Positions 12,173 to 24,825 of a stretch of 64,000 bases of DNA are shown here, piece by piece. The notes under the pieces are model-generated. The model was not told the origin of the DNA. It searched no databases and saw only the letters and a list, made by a program, of their open reading frames with translations. Origin of the DNA: Chrysopilus asiliformis (taxonomy: Eukaryota; Arthropoda; Insecta; Diptera; Rhagionidae); the NCBI GenBank assembly GCA_964034945.1, contig OZ035963.1, forward strand, positions 3,631,828 to 3,695,827, given 5' to 3'. Both the position numbers and the translations under genes were made by a program. How positions within the stretch are numbered: position 1 is the first letter of the stretch; each line of letters begins with the position of its first letter.

Positions 12173-13325
12173 TTACTATAAAAACTCCACAACAATCGCG
12201 AAAAGTCCATGCGAATTTAATCTTTTTTACATTTGATGAACTTCACCCTACAAAACTCCAGAGAAACGTGCAGATTTTGTTAAAACTTTAATGTTTTATT
12301 TTAGCAACCAACAACGTGAGCATTTTGACATTTTGTGTTAGTGTTTCTTTTGTTTTTGACAATATTATTCATTGCTTAAAAGTACATCACTCGAAAGACA
12401 TTGCGGTTTAAATATTTTAAAAATGTTTTGTTTTTGGGTTTGTCGATCGATCGATCGTCCAATTCAACCCATCGATCGATCGATGGCCGATTACGCTTTA
12501 TTGGGATCATTGATATTGGATCGTATTATCAACGGCAGGTGGTTTTTTTTTGTCTTTCATTAAATTTTAATATTGGATGCGATGCGTGTTGCGCTCTTGC
12601 AGATTGTGGTCGTTTGTTGCAAGGCATATTAAAATTCTCTCCAATTTTTGTATAATAAAAATACCAAGCCCCATTATAGCCGATATCAAAATCAATACAA
12701 GTTTATATGGATGGATGGATGGGATCTTGAATAACTGGTTTTCGATTCGAGATTCGTTCGATTACCTGTTCATAAATTACCATTGTTATATAATACAGGT
12801 GACTTATACCATTTTTCATCATCATCATCACATCATAATCATCATCACCATAATAACAATGATCATGATTATTGTCTTTAACAATACTCGCCATCTTCAA
12901 CGTTCATCCATCGGGGGGGCTTCATTGTCCAAAAATATAATAGCAATATAAAAAAAAACCAGAAATTCTTTACTTTATGAAGATTTATTTCACTGAAATT
13001 GTCTTTTATTATCTTAATTTGTGATGTCTTCATTATTACTACGATGTTTCAAATATTTACAATTTTTCATTACTAATGATGAATGCATTTTGTTTTTCTT
13101 TTTGTTTAAGTTCATCTCCCTTGTAGCGTGTAATAAATCTAAAGAAAAATACAAAAAATACAAGATATAAACAAAAACAAAAAAAAAAGTTACAAGAAAT
13201 CACTGAAATATTTAACATTTTTAACCTTGAACGAGCATTTTTTTTAACGGATCACACAGGTTGACACTAATTTTGTTGCACTCAATATTATGTAGATTTT
13301 GTTTTGCTTAATGTGGTGTCCTTGA
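12173..13325. other. Spacer with simple repeats
   Basis: Contains a CGAT-rich tract at 12443-12485 and a CAT/AAT-rich microsatellite at 12818-12865. No gene is recognised. Confidence 0.4.
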
Positions 13326-13712
13326 TTCCGAATCTGGAAGTGGTTTGGCTGGATTAGCTCTAGTTTTCCAGATATTCATGATGATTTATAATGCCCATAA
13401 ATAGATAAACCAATTCGACACCTCCGTGCAAGACTATTCTCTTGAGCTGTCAAAATTCTGACGTTTTTATGCGATAAAACATTAATAGTCGTAAGAATTT
13501 TAGTGGGTCCTTTCAATTGTGAGTCCTTTCTCAAAAAAGTGAACAAGTTTTATTTTTTAATGAATTAAAAATTCAACATTCAAGAATGTCGTGAGTTAAG
13601 TTACGATAGTCTTGCACGGAGACGTGAAATTTAAGAGCACCCTATGTTTCTTACGAACTAGAGCCGGTCCAACCAAACTATTGATAAATTTGAAGTCAGC
13701 TATGCCAAATTA
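13326..13712. repeat. Possible MITE, CCGAATCTGG...CTCTAG family
   Basis: The left end (CCGAATCTGG, TGGTTTGGCTGGATTAGCTC) faces a degraded counterpart with AACTAGAGCCGGTCCAACCA near 13657. Related sequence in the opposite orientation occurs near 24761 (AGAGCTAATCCAGCCAAACC), and a shorter related inverted pair sits at 22686-22830. This is a low-copy, eroded family. Confidence 0.4.
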
Positions 13713-13734
13713 AACAGAAATAACTCTAATGGGT

Positions 13735-14287
13735 TGGTTATAAAATACGTCACGGCAGTTTTGGCTTTTCGTATTCCCTCTCCTCTCCCCTCCCCTCACA
13801 CTTTTTCGCGATTATTACTTTCTTATACGAAGTACGTAGTGGTAGTACGAAGTATCATCAAGTACTGTGATCATGAAACATTTCAACCTTTTGATTTTGC
13901 CTAAAAACGTTTCCCGAGCATATCCGAGTAGGGTTGTTGATAAGAACCGGACCGAGCATTTGCTGGAAATATCCGGGTACCCGGTTTTGGGTCCAGGGTA
14001 AAAAACATCAAACATTTTTTCTACTAAACCGCAAATATCTCGATAATGGTTATAGATATTAATTTACCGAAAAAGAAAAAAATTCTCCACTTTTTTTTTC
14101 TTTTTCGGCAAATTAATATCTTTAACCATTATCGAGATATTTGCGGTTTAGTAGAAAAAATTTTGATGTTTTTTGTAAACTATTATCATATGCTGTTAAT
14201 ATCAGATATTTTTTATGTATTTTGATATCGCTATCAAACTACCACAGACCGTCCTCCTAAAAAAGTGGCGTATTTAATGGATAGCTT
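13735..14287. mobile_element. GTCACG MITE carrying an internal foldback
   Basis: Left end GGTTATAAAATACGTCACG and right end GTGGCGTATTTAATGGATAGC are imperfect inverted repeats. A pyrimidine-rich CCTCTCC tract follows the left end. These are the hallmarks of a widespread insect MITE type with ATACGTCACG termini. The middle is occupied by the long hairpin at 14001-14175. Confidence 0.5.
14001..14175. repeat. Long foldback, arms of about 80 bp
   Basis: The left arm (about 14001-14083) and right arm (about 14097-14175) are near-perfect reverse complements; both contain CTAAACCGCAAATATCTCGA or its complement and the block ATAATGGTTA. The loop is only about 10-15 bases. There is no coding potential. 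It could be a foldback transposon or a hairpin-RNA source. Confidence 0.75.
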
Positions 14288-15743
14288 CTAATATATTGAA
14301 GGTTTTTTGTCAGCCGGTGTTATTATTTAAGACACCATGGCATCACATCTCAACATCGATCCCATCACATCGATTTTTTTTCGGTTTATAATCTTTCATT
14401 TCAATCATATCTCAGTCGTTTAGTGTGTAAACGGAACAGAAAAATAAAATTTTTAATTGCAAATTTATGAATACACGTGCTTTGCCCTACAAAAATGTCC
14501 TCATCATGTGAGCTGAGTTGAACATCAAATCTTTTTTTTTACATAAAAAACAACTAAACGTAATTCCCATTTAAATAAATATGAAAGGAAATGAGACATC
14601 GAATAATATTTCAAAGATAGCGAATGTAAAAGGTTTGGTCTTCCGTCGATATGAGGTGTTGCACCTGTTTTTGTCATTTAATTTTTTTTTTACCTGAAAA
14701 CAAAATGAAACCAAATTATGTTTCATGCATTGAAATTGCTCTGATTTCTGTAAATAATATTTTTATGAAACTAGTTTAAATAAAGGCGAGTGAACCTTGA
14801 AGGAGGGAGCGAATATTCATTTATCAAACTGTATTTACTTTAGATATATTTTCATTGAAATTTACAATACTTGAGAATAATGAGTAATTTCCGATTGATA
14901 ATTAAGTATTTTAACACCAATTCGTACGTGTTTCGAACGTTTTGTTGGGATTTTTATGCAATATTGGTAGGAAATCGCCTTAGGATAGTTTTTCAGAGGG
15001 CTGTGGCTTCTCTTTATCAGCAACTATGAATAATTTCCACTCCATTTACCTACAAAGTTATTTTAAACAATTTTGTCATTAGCGGTTGTGTTTGCTTTAG
15101 TTTGAATTCTGCGTCATTGGAAATTCGCGATAGTTTTCTTTACTTTTGGATGTTTGTTTCGTAATTTCCTTTGATTGATTCTAAGTTAAAAATTTGGTCA
15201 TCGAAAAAAACGAAAGTACCTTAAGATTTATAAACGCTAAAGTTTAATAGTTTGAATATGCGGGGCTCCTAAGATCTGATGGAAAGGGGGTCAGTTTAAA
15301 AGGGCCGTTACTTTTAGTTTCAGGTGGTCAAAAAAAAAATCTTGAATTTTCCGCAGATTTACTAAAAGTTAAAACTTCGGGGGGCAGTTGAGTGTAGGGG
15401 CAAACTTTGCCGTCACTGTAAGAACAAAAAAACTTCTGTGGAAAGATCAATATTTTTAGACTTTAATCACGTTCTCTGCCCAAAACCTTACAAATGTTGC
15501 AATTTAATCAACGCGAAACTGTAGCTGCAGCTGCGGATCTGCCTTGAACAAGAAAAGCTGACGTAGAAGAATTTCTTGTCCGTTAAGATGCAAAAAGTAT
15601 GGAAAAGAAAAATGGTTTCACGTGTACCACATTTTTATCTCGAGTTTCCAGATTTTTATATCGAGTCTGAGAAAAATACACTCTGAAAAAGTTACTTTTC
15701 CGGACTTTTTACTGTCGGGATATTACCGGCGGCACATTTTTCC
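14288..15743. other. Spacer or first intron upstream of PAPLA1
   Basis: AT-rich, no clear exon. If the splice acceptor at 15840 is used, this stretch is intronic and the first exon lies further upstream; I could not identify it. Confidence 0.4.
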
Positions 15744-15840
15744 ATGCGTTGTGTCGGATTTTTAGGAAACTTGAATACCTTAGTTTTAAACTCGCTGACT
15801 TTGAAAAATAGTAAAAAAACCATCCTATTTTTATTTACAG

Positions 15841-18800
15841 GAAGTCCGCAACCAGCGGTCGTTGGTCAGAAGCCGGACATCGACATATCATCCTTCAGTG
15901 AAATTAGTCTGAATTCAGTTACTGAAGAGGAGGAAAGTCAACCGTTTCCAGGGACCATTCAAACCGACCTCCCTAGCACTGGCCAGGAGGAGTCAATTTT
16001 ATCCCAAGCCGCATCATCATTTTCTCAATTGCCCTCCGTTGCATCGACAGTTTTCTCAACATTCTCTCGCGTTTTAAACAATTATTCACCTCAAGCGCAA
16101 AACCAAAGTCAAAACCAAGCGAATCGAGGTGAAAATACCAACAGCTTCCAGGTGCCAACGCCACTTTCGGACCATTCGCAGTCACCGTTTTTGGGTCCGC
16201 CAACATTTGAAAGGTAACCAGATTTTTTTTTTTGAACATTTAATTGCGACATTAAAAATTTGGTTTTCTGACAGCACTTCTAGTACGCCGTCAATTGATC
16301 CATATTCGAATTACGTACCAGAGCCACCCCGTTTATATTCTCCAGCGGAAGTTGCACCAACGCCAACTCCACCGAGTCAGCTACCCCCAAGTGGAGCAGG
16401 TGGATTGCAAAATAGCTATCGATTAAGTGCCAAAAAGAAAACATACGCCCCGGTTCCAGGGCTGTCAGTGAATTCGGCGACTTCACCAGATGCTTTTACA
16501 GCACCTAGTTTTGATCAACAAATTCCACTTCCGAGTTCTACTGTAAACGAGCCGATTCAACCGAATCTAACGTCACCACAATCGGAGGTTCATTTCTCTG
16601 CGGGCCCACCACCACCACAATCACAACCCACAGAAAGCAAAGGTGGTCTATTTTCATTCTCCAATTTTGTACCGCCTGTTTGGCAAAATGTCACTGGATT
16701 GGTCCAAGCTTCATTGACTGGTAGTCGACCAACGCCACCACCGCCACCAGAAACTGAGTGTAGCGGTCAATATCTCGCTAGTGTCGATTTGAGCCCCCCG
16801 CCACCATCGCAGGGTTTCGCGCAGCCAGGTTTTAGTCCACCAGAGCCGAGTTTCAATCCAGTTCAGAATTTCTCAGAGTTTCCTCCAGTCGCTCAACAAC
16901 AACAAGTTGACGCACCACCGAAACTACCGCCTGCAGCTATCAAAGGAGTTGGCAACTTTCGATTGCAAAAGGGTACGAAGCACTACAAAAGCGCCCTTGC
17001 AGCCGAACATAAGACCACACTTGTTTCTCCGAATTTGCCAGCTGCTGAGAATAATTTCAATTGGGGGCAAAATCAGGGTTTAAATCCCCAAACTTCAGAC
17101 AATTCTGTGCCAATTTTTAATCCAACGAGCGAATCGAGTGGAATTAATAAAAATATTTTCGTTCCTCCATCACCTGGAGGTAGCATAAACAATTTAAATA
17201 CAAATAAATCTAATAATCATAGTTACGTTAGTAACTTCTTTCCACCTGCGAGTGAACAGCCACAGTTGAATCAATCAGGATTGAACAAATTCCTTCAACC
17301 GAGTGTAGAAGTTGAAGTAAAATCATCTGACCAACAAATAGCAGATTCAGCAGCTAATAGTGAATTTATTCCGTTTCAAGTTCCAAGTGTTCCAGAAGTT
17401 GATCAACCGCCCCAGATTTCAGGGCAAATTGAATTTGGCATAAATTTTCAAGCATTCGCACCAACTGCGCCGCCAGCAAGTCAAATATTTACGTCATTTC
17501 CAGCTCCAGCGACTGTAGTTCATAATCAACCGATTCAGCCAGCCTTTAAATTGATACCATTTCAAGCGCAATCATCCGAAGAAAGTAATAATTTGGTTTC
17601 GACATTTGAGCAGTTCGCAAAACCACCAGAAACCAGTCCTCTCTCTGGATTCTTCGCTGAATCACAGGCCGTTAGTGAAGAAACACAGCCTTTTGGAAAC
17701 GAACTAAACACCAGTAGTAGTTTTGGATTTGTGCCTGTTCAACCAAACTCGATTCAATCACCGACCGGTACGATTCAATTTAGTCAACCTACATTTGCGC
17801 CGTTTCAACAATTAACAGGAGTTTTACAACCGTTTCAACAGAGCCAACCAAGCCAAGTTTTTCAACAATCGCAGCCAAGTCCATTGGTTGAATCAACCCA
17901 GCAACTCCAACAACCTCAACCGGTTCAACTAGTTGAATCAATTAAAGCGGTTCAATCAACCCAACCACTTCCACCTCCACCGAAGAGTGGATTTACTCCA
18001 TTTCCACCTTTGCCGTCGGCTGGCTTAGCAAAGCAGGTTCAGCAACCTACTTTGATTCCGTTTCAACCGCAATCGATCTTCGATTCGAGCCAATCGGTTC
18101 AAAAAGTTGATCAACTTCCAGTTGCGAACATTGGTTTTGTACCGATTCTGTCGCAAACACCAACAGAACCAAGCAAATTGTTTCAATCTCCCGAGGCACT
18201 GATAAACACAAGTAAAGCGATTGGATTTGAAGCTTTTCAACCGCAAATTGAAATCAAAAACACACCCCCGATCAATCCAAGTGCATTTTTCACCACCACA
18301 AACGTACCGGAATTGCCAACAGACTTGATCGATAATCAGAATATTAGTCAAGGCGTAGTAGTAAATAATAGTTTGTCACAACAAGCGTCAATTGAGGCTG
18401 ATAAGCCTCTGGAAACAACAGATTCTAATCTTAATCCGATTGGAAATTTTAACAAACCTACTACTGAGTTGACATTAGAAAGTTACACATCGAAGGCGAT
18501 AGTCGATAAGAATTTAAATCCGATTATCCCAACAAGCGATTTGAAATTGAGAACTGATCTAGTTCCCGATAATACGAACGCGGAAGTTTCCACACCCCCG
18601 ACAGCTCTAATTGAAGACATCTTTGTGCAAGGCTTAGGTACACACCCAGACAAGAAGGCGTCAACACCTGTTACTTTTACTGTGACTGATAGTGCAGAAC
18701 TTGCTGCACCAAAATTAGAAACATTCACTGACGCTGGCAGCGATTATTCAGCCCAAAAAAAAAGTGTTTTGAGTTCACAACAACAACAGCTTAGTGCGAC

Positions 18801-21800
18801 GTTATCGACTGGTCCAAATACTGTTCCAGTGATTCAGCAGCCAACGTTCAATTTAGTGAATTATTTCTCAACGAATCCGACATTAGCGATTGATGGAAAC
18901 TTAACTGATAGTGATTTAAACAAAGTGAACGATTTTTCCGACCATATCAACCATAAGCCGATTTCAACAGGCCCACCACAACATAATCAATCGAGCGTTT
19001 CATCGAATTTCTTTGGATCAAATCAAAATATCGCTCCGGTTCAATCGAGTACGAATCATTTGTCATTTTTTGACTCATTCCGTCAAACAAATTCAATTCA
19101 AGCACCACAAACAGATCAATATCAGCAGCAGCAGCAGCAGCAGCAGCAACAGCAACTTAAAGACGACGACACTGCCAATAATCTAAAAATTCAAGATTTC
19201 TTCAATAATCCACCGCAGAATCTGAACCAGTCAGCGGCAGAGTTGAATTATAATTTGGTTTGTAGTGGTCTAGCGGTTAACCAACGAAATACTCTGCCCA
19301 TTGATTACAATCCAAATCGTGCCCCGTCACCGCTATCGAATATTGTTGAACCGCCGTCATCGTCTTGTTCGGAGTTCTCTGCTGAGGTATCAGCGTATTT
19401 GGATCGTGCTACAAATGTAAGTGAGCTACTCTTGGAATTTCTATTCCTTATCAATATATTTTTTGTTGTTCATGAAAGTTTGTGTTGATTTTGTTTATTG
19501 TTTTCAAATCTTGGTTATGGGATTTGACGTATGTAAATGTTTTGTTTTTAATTTTTTTAGGACGAAAGCTTTTCCACGTTGAATCGTACCGAGCAATTAG
19601 ATCAGATCGATATGGCAGCCGCTAATAGTAATGCTGGTATTGTGGTATGTGAAAGAATTACTACTGGTAGGGGATTTAATTTAATTTGTATTAACTGATG
19701 AAAATCTGTAGATTTGGTGAATTGTTAATCTTTCTGGTCGTTACAAAATAATGTTGCGATTTTTTGATTATTAAATTTGAATCAATTGCTAAATGTAAAC
19801 AATTTTTACAGGAATATTGTCCCGTAGTCCGGCACTGGTTCTACAAAAAGTCCATGGATAGCAAGCAAATTTGGAGCCCATTTTCATATTTAGATTCAAA
19901 TCGCATTGAAGAAGCATTCTTAGCAGGAGGTACCACGAAATTTATTAATTTTTGAAAAATTTCCTTAACTGAAAACGAATTTTCCAGATCACACAACCCC
20001 ATTGCCAGTTGAAGGTGGGCGCTATGAAGTCAGCATAGCCGAAAAGACCCGCCAACCGATTTATTGGTCTGAGAAATCGACAGAAGTTCGTCGGTGTTGC
20101 TGGTTTTACAAGGCGATTGATTCCAGATACACGCCGTACGAAGAGACTGAAGCGGATTTACTGGAGGAAGAATACCGGAAAGCGTGTGAAAGTGGAGAAT
20201 GGCATCGAAAGATAACTTTGCCATCGGGAGAGATGGTTGACATCCATAGCCCAACAGTTATGGTTCATTACTTGCAATCACAATTGACTGACGCGTGGGG
20301 GACTGCACCAGTAAGTTTAGGTGATTCGCATTTAAAGGAATTTTTGATTAACATTATTTGAATTTTTAGCAAACAACAGGTAGACCACGAATAGTCCGAA
20401 GGGACATCGAAGAATTTACAATTGAAGAAGGTGAAACTGATAAAGTCGATCACTTATTATTTATGGTCCATGGGATCGGTTCGGCGTGTGATCTTAAATT
20501 CAGACCAGTTGAAGAAGTTGGTAAGAAGCAACTACGATTCTTTAAAATATTGGAAAAAAATATTAATGAATGTTTTCGCATTATTTCAGTGGAGGAATTT
20601 CGTAGTATTGCATATCAATTGGTCCAATCGCACTACAAGAACTCCCGTGAATCTGGTCAAATTGGACGTGTCGAAGTGCTGCCAGTTTCTTGGCACAGTG
20701 AATTACATTCCGAAGAGTCTGGCATCGATCAGAAGTTGAAGGCGATTACCCTCGAATCAATACCGAAACTTAGAAATTTCGCCAATGATACACTATTGGA
20801 TGTGTTGTTCTACACAAGCCCAGTATTTTGTCAAAGTATTATGGATACTGTTGCTGGCACCATGAATAAGGTTTACCTGAAGTACTGCCAGCGAAATCCG
20901 AATTTCAATGGAAGCGTGTCGCTGGCTGGACACAGTTTGGGTTCACTAATTTTGTTTGATTTGTTGTGTCATCAGAAGAGCACATTTAAGGAGACTGATA
21001 TTCAGAATTCAGTAGGAATTTTTGTTTAACACGAAGAAGTTGTAATATTTTATTGTGATTTTGCAGGAAAATCCAGATCAAGTGATCAAACCGTTAGAAC
21101 TATGTCCACAATCGCTTGAATGCTCTACAACGACATCGAAACAGATAAGTTATACAATGGGGCCTGCCGGAACGGGGCAGCCTTTCATTAATTACCCTCA
21201 ATTATTATTCGCACCTAAGAAGTTCTTTGCCCTGGGATCGCCGATTGGTGGGTTTTTGAAAATATTTTTGTGTACCGGAATTTTATGGACTAAAAATTGT
21301 TTTTGCAGGAATGTTTGTAATGATCCGTGGAATTGATATGCTAGGATTAGATTTTAAATTGCCAACCTGCCCTGGATTTTACAATATTTTCCATCCGTAC
21401 GACCCCGTCGCTTATCGTATTGAAGCGCTTGTCAACTCCGAATTGGGCACGTTGCGGCCAGTTTTAATTCCACATCATAAGGGTAGAAAACGAATGCATT
21501 TGGAACTGAAGGAAACTATGACAAGAGTTGGAGCGGATTTAAAACAGAAAATTTTCGATACATTCAAAAATACAATGGCGAATGTTTATTTGTTTGGTGC
21601 GAAAACGAATCCAGATCCACAGGAGATTGAAAAGGAGGTCGATAAGGTATGGAAATTGTGAGGACGAAATTTAAATTTTAAGAATTTCGGCGTTCTTTTA
21701 AAAAATGTGCTGGATTTTACAATTTCTTCAACAAATGTTTGTGATGGCTTTGAAAACTTTTCAAGATTGTGTAGTACCGAAAGTGATTTTATATCAACCC

Positions 21801-22435
21801 ATTAAAATATGCTCGATTTTTTTTAAAAAATATGTTTCTATAAACCTAAATTTCCCACTCACAGGTTTTAGACATGCAACTAGAAATGGACAAAAAGCCA
21901 AGATCACGTCAAAATTCCACATCAACGCCATCAGATATCGACAATTCAGAGACCGATTTACCGTTAGGAAACTTAAACGAATCTCGTCGAATCGATTATG
22001 TATTACAAGAGGCACCGCTAGAATTTTTCAATGAATATCTCTTCGCATTGACCAGTCATGTTTGCTATTGGTAGGATTGAAGTGTTTTACTAACACATTT
22101 GCATTACAAATCTATTTCTAATATTCTATTACAATCGAATCTCGATAACTCGAATTCCTCGATAGCTTGAATTTTCGAGGTTTGACTGTATTTTCACCGT
22201 TTGAATTTTTTTTACCAATTCTTATGGATTTAAACGGTTTATGAAACTCTTTTCAATAAAATCTGTTTTTAGGGAATCGGCCGACACGATTTTATTTATG
22301 ATGAAGGAAATCTACTCTCATATCGGTGTAAATCCAGACAGAGAGATCCCACAGCAAGGCATGACAATTGAGCGACCAACAACATCTAAGAATAACCAAT
22401 ATTTACTGTCACCAACCAGAGACTACCGAAATTAA
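15841..22435 (+). CDS. PAPLA1: PAPLA1/SEC23IP-type phospholipase, 11 exons, 5' end uncertain
   Basis: Phosphatidic-acid-preferring phospholipase A1 of the DDHD family, expected to act at ER exit sites and in ER-Golgi transport. Exons read 15841-16213, 16275-19416, 19561-19644, 19812-19929, 19988-20310, 20370-20520, 20590-21011, 21067-21247, 21309-21646, 21865-22070 and 22273-22435. All introns are GT-AG and the phases join in frame, giving 1,832 codons plus stop. The N-terminal 1,170 or so residues are Pro/Gln/Ser-rich and disordered, with an 11-Gln run (19123-19155). A WWE-like segment follows (HWFYKKS, GGRYEVS, WFYK). Next come FMVHGIG and the nucleophile motif GHSLGS (Ser codon 20934-20936). 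The DDHD domain shows [38 protein letters not shown] and SHVCYW. No SAM-like segment is visible, unlike vertebrate SEC23IP. The 5' end is either spliced at 15840 (strong acceptor TTTTTATTTACAG) or an unspliced ATG at 15744. Confidence 0.9.
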
Positions 22436-22445
22436 TTTGAAAGGA

Positions 22446-22451
22446 AATAAA
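22446..22451 (+). promoter_or_regulatory. Poly(A) signal of PAPLA1, proximal
   Basis: AATAAA lies 10 bases after the PAPLA1 stop. Cleavage here would leave a very short 3' UTR. A second AATAAA with better downstream GT-rich sequence follows at 22555. Confidence 0.45.
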
Positions 22452-22554
22452 AATTTGAAATCAAAAAAATTATATCGTCAGACATTTATGTAAATATATT
22501 AAGTTTCGTTGTTGGTTTTTATTTATTTTTTTATTGTAAACCAAGATTCTAACT

Positions 22555-22560
22555 AATAAA
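22555..22560 (+). promoter_or_regulatory. Poly(A) signal of PAPLA1, distal
   Basis: AATAAA followed within 30 bases by the GT-rich TGTATTATGTGGGATGTTTT. This is the better polyadenylation site, giving a 3' UTR of about 140 bases. Confidence 0.55.
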
Positions 22561-22571
22561 ATGATTTTTTC

Positions 22572-23592
22572 ATGTATTATGTGGGATGTTTTATTGAATT
22601 TCTGCGAAAAAATTGGCATTACTCAAGAAAAAAATGTGGTGCAAAAGAGATTACATTCGTTTTTACATAATTCAGCCTCTCTGATTTTCAATCTGGCTTC
22701 GGTTTAACTAAATTTGCTCTAGTTGTTAAGATAATCAAGAAAATATGTTTCATACTTTTTTTTTTATCTTAACGTTTTCTTTTGGATCTCCAGAACTAGA
22801 GAATATCTAGCCAAACTAAAGTCAGATTCGGATCAAAATTATAAAAAAAAATCTAACATCCACGTGTGGTCCAACAAAAACAAATTTTTACCACTTATCA
22901 ACCCAACCCTGATAGTTGTTTTGTGTGGTAGAAAAGTACTAACAACAACACGTAAAACGGCTTTTCGAAAACGACACGACTATCAGAAATGGGGTGTGTA
23001 TGAGTTTTCTAAATTTTCTTTTTCGATTATTTAAAAAATTAGGTCCAATCTGGCCAAATCCGTACGATATTCGAAAGCAGCGACGTGAAATTATCCCAAA
23101 AAGATTTTAATGTCTTCGACAACAAAAATGCGATTGAGATGTGTGGGTTTTTAGATCATTTTGTTGATTAAACGTTAGCTGTAAGGGCATAAAATCAGTC
23201 ACCACTACAGAATGAAAGGTGGCCTTAAATATAGTGATGCGTTAGAAGAAGGTAATTGCAAGGATATTTAACAAACGTTTTAGCTTTTAGCGAACTTACG
23301 GTAAAGTTTTAGTGGCATACAATAAATTTTTGGGTCTGTAAAAATTGGGATTTCATTTTTTTTTGTTGAAGTTTTTTGGGAATTTTTGGACTTTACTATT
23401 TGTTGCCATGTATAAACACGAGGTTTTCGCGTGAAATATCTAAGAGCGAACTTCGAGAAAGCATTGTACATTATATGGATTTTAAATACAAACTAATAAT
23501 TTAAAAAAAAACAATAGGTATATTGACAAAAAAAACAATTTTATAAGACAGTCTTCCAGATTAAGTTTGATAGATTTTTTCCCAATGATCTT
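22572..23592. other. Spacer between two convergent genes, with a small inverted repeat
   Basis: At 22686-22830 an inverted pair (GGTTTAACTAAATTTGCTCTAG facing CTAGAGAATATCTAGCCAAAC, each cut here to its core) looks like a short MITE related to the one at 13326. The remainder is AT-rich without a recognisable feature. Confidence 0.4.
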
Positions 23593-23593
23593 T

Positions 23594-24031
23594 TTATTCA
23601 TAAACAAGTTTCTGTTCACGTATAGCCAACAACAACAAATAGATTGATATTGAAGTAAGACATCCAGCAACGATACCAGCAACTAATCCTGGCCAACGCC
23701 TGAATATAACTAGAATAAATATAATTGTTGATATGATTAACATCATTCCAAATGGTAGCAAAGGACTCAATTCGAAGTAGTGATGATAGCTATAGGTTGG
23801 CGGCATTATCCCATCTAGAAAATTTTAACAGAATTGAATTTAAACAAAAATCTTAGATATTAGAGAAATTTTACCAGTATTTTCATTACTAAATCCTTGA
23901 CCGTTTCGTGGTCCTGTGCTATGCGCGTGAAATAGTGAAAAAGTATTATTATTGTAAATATCACCGGTGTTCAGTCCTCCAACGCCACCTTCTTCTTCCA
24001 TATTTAATTCTATTAAATGACGCAAATTCAT
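23594..24031 (-). CDS. Small two-exon gene, predicted two-span membrane protein
   Basis: Exon 1 is 24031-23875 and exon 2 is 23814-23594. The intron is 60 bp with donor ACTG|GTAAAAT and acceptor TTTTCTAG|ATGG, and the exons join in frame to give 125 residues. The first in-frame ATG is at 24031; the open frame continues upstream to 24049 without another ATG. The N-terminal half is polar and acidic (NMEEEGGVGG), then PPTYSYHHY. Two hydrophobic spans follow: MMLIISTIIFILVIF, then a basic turn RRWPG, then VAGIVAGCLTSISIYLLLLA, ending IREQKLVYE. This suggests a membrane hairpin protein. I do not recognise the family. It lies tail-to-tail with PAPLA1, 1.1 kb apart. The stop codon lies within its AATAAA. 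Confidence 0.65.
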
Positions 24032-24049
24032 TTCATCAACTTGAAACAA

Positions 24050-24712
24050 TTTTTGTGGGTAAAATCGAATTAAAACTAGTTCTAAATTGTAAATGTTTTT
24101 TGCTGAATTGTAAAATATTAATGGACAAAGTTAATAACTGTCAAACAATGAATGACTTCAATGTTGATAATTGAGTGTTAAATTCTGATATTCTAAATTA
24201 ATTGTATGCAAATTCTATGTATGTGTTGGCTATTACTTATCATCGTCAATAAATACCCGCAAAGATGAACTGTAAGTATTTTTAATCGTTTCGATTTTTA
24301 TTCTTTGGCTTCAATGTTGTCAGAATTCAAAACTGATAGTACGTGATAATAAATCTTGGAACATTTTTCTGAAGAAAAGTTTTATTGCGTGGAAAATGTA
24401 TAAAAAAGATGAATTTTGGCTCAAAAACTACTGTAAAAATCAAGAAAAAAGTTGTTTTTGTAAAAATAACCTAGAAAAAAGTGTTCTGAGCTAAAAACTA
24501 TAATTCAGAAATAAAACTGACGAAAAAAAAGTTTTTAAAATGCCGGGAAACAAATTGAACGGAAATTGTGTTCTAAAATTTAAAGAATTAGACTTCATAA
24601 AAGCTGTGATTGCTATTTTGCAAAAATCCTCTTTGTGAGAGTTCTAAGAACATAAGCCGATACTAAATTTGGTGCACACGATATTAGCATCTTTGTTGGG
24701 AATTTCTAGGCG
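24050..24712. other. AT-rich sequence upstream of the small membrane-protein gene
   Basis: Would contain the 5' UTR and promoter of the minus-strand gene, but no TATA box or initiator stands out from the AT-rich background. No other gene is seen. Confidence 0.35.
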
Positions 24713-24825
24713 CTGATTCCGAATCACTTTTTGAACCACAGTGTATATCAAAAACCAGAGCTAATCCAGCCAAACCACTTCCCGACACCAAGTTATGGAA
24801 AAAGAATATGGAAAAATCGGGTGTT

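Noticed and set aside
12443..12485. CGATCGAT clusters as possible regulatory sites
   Set aside because: Simple tandem repeat with no gene nearby to regulate.
20521..20589. Possible retained intron in PAPLA1, since it is 69 bases long and stop-free
   Set aside because: Strong GTAAG donor and TTATTTCAG acceptor flank it, its translation is not family-like, and the junction residues on either side match the conserved SEC23IP family order when it is removed.
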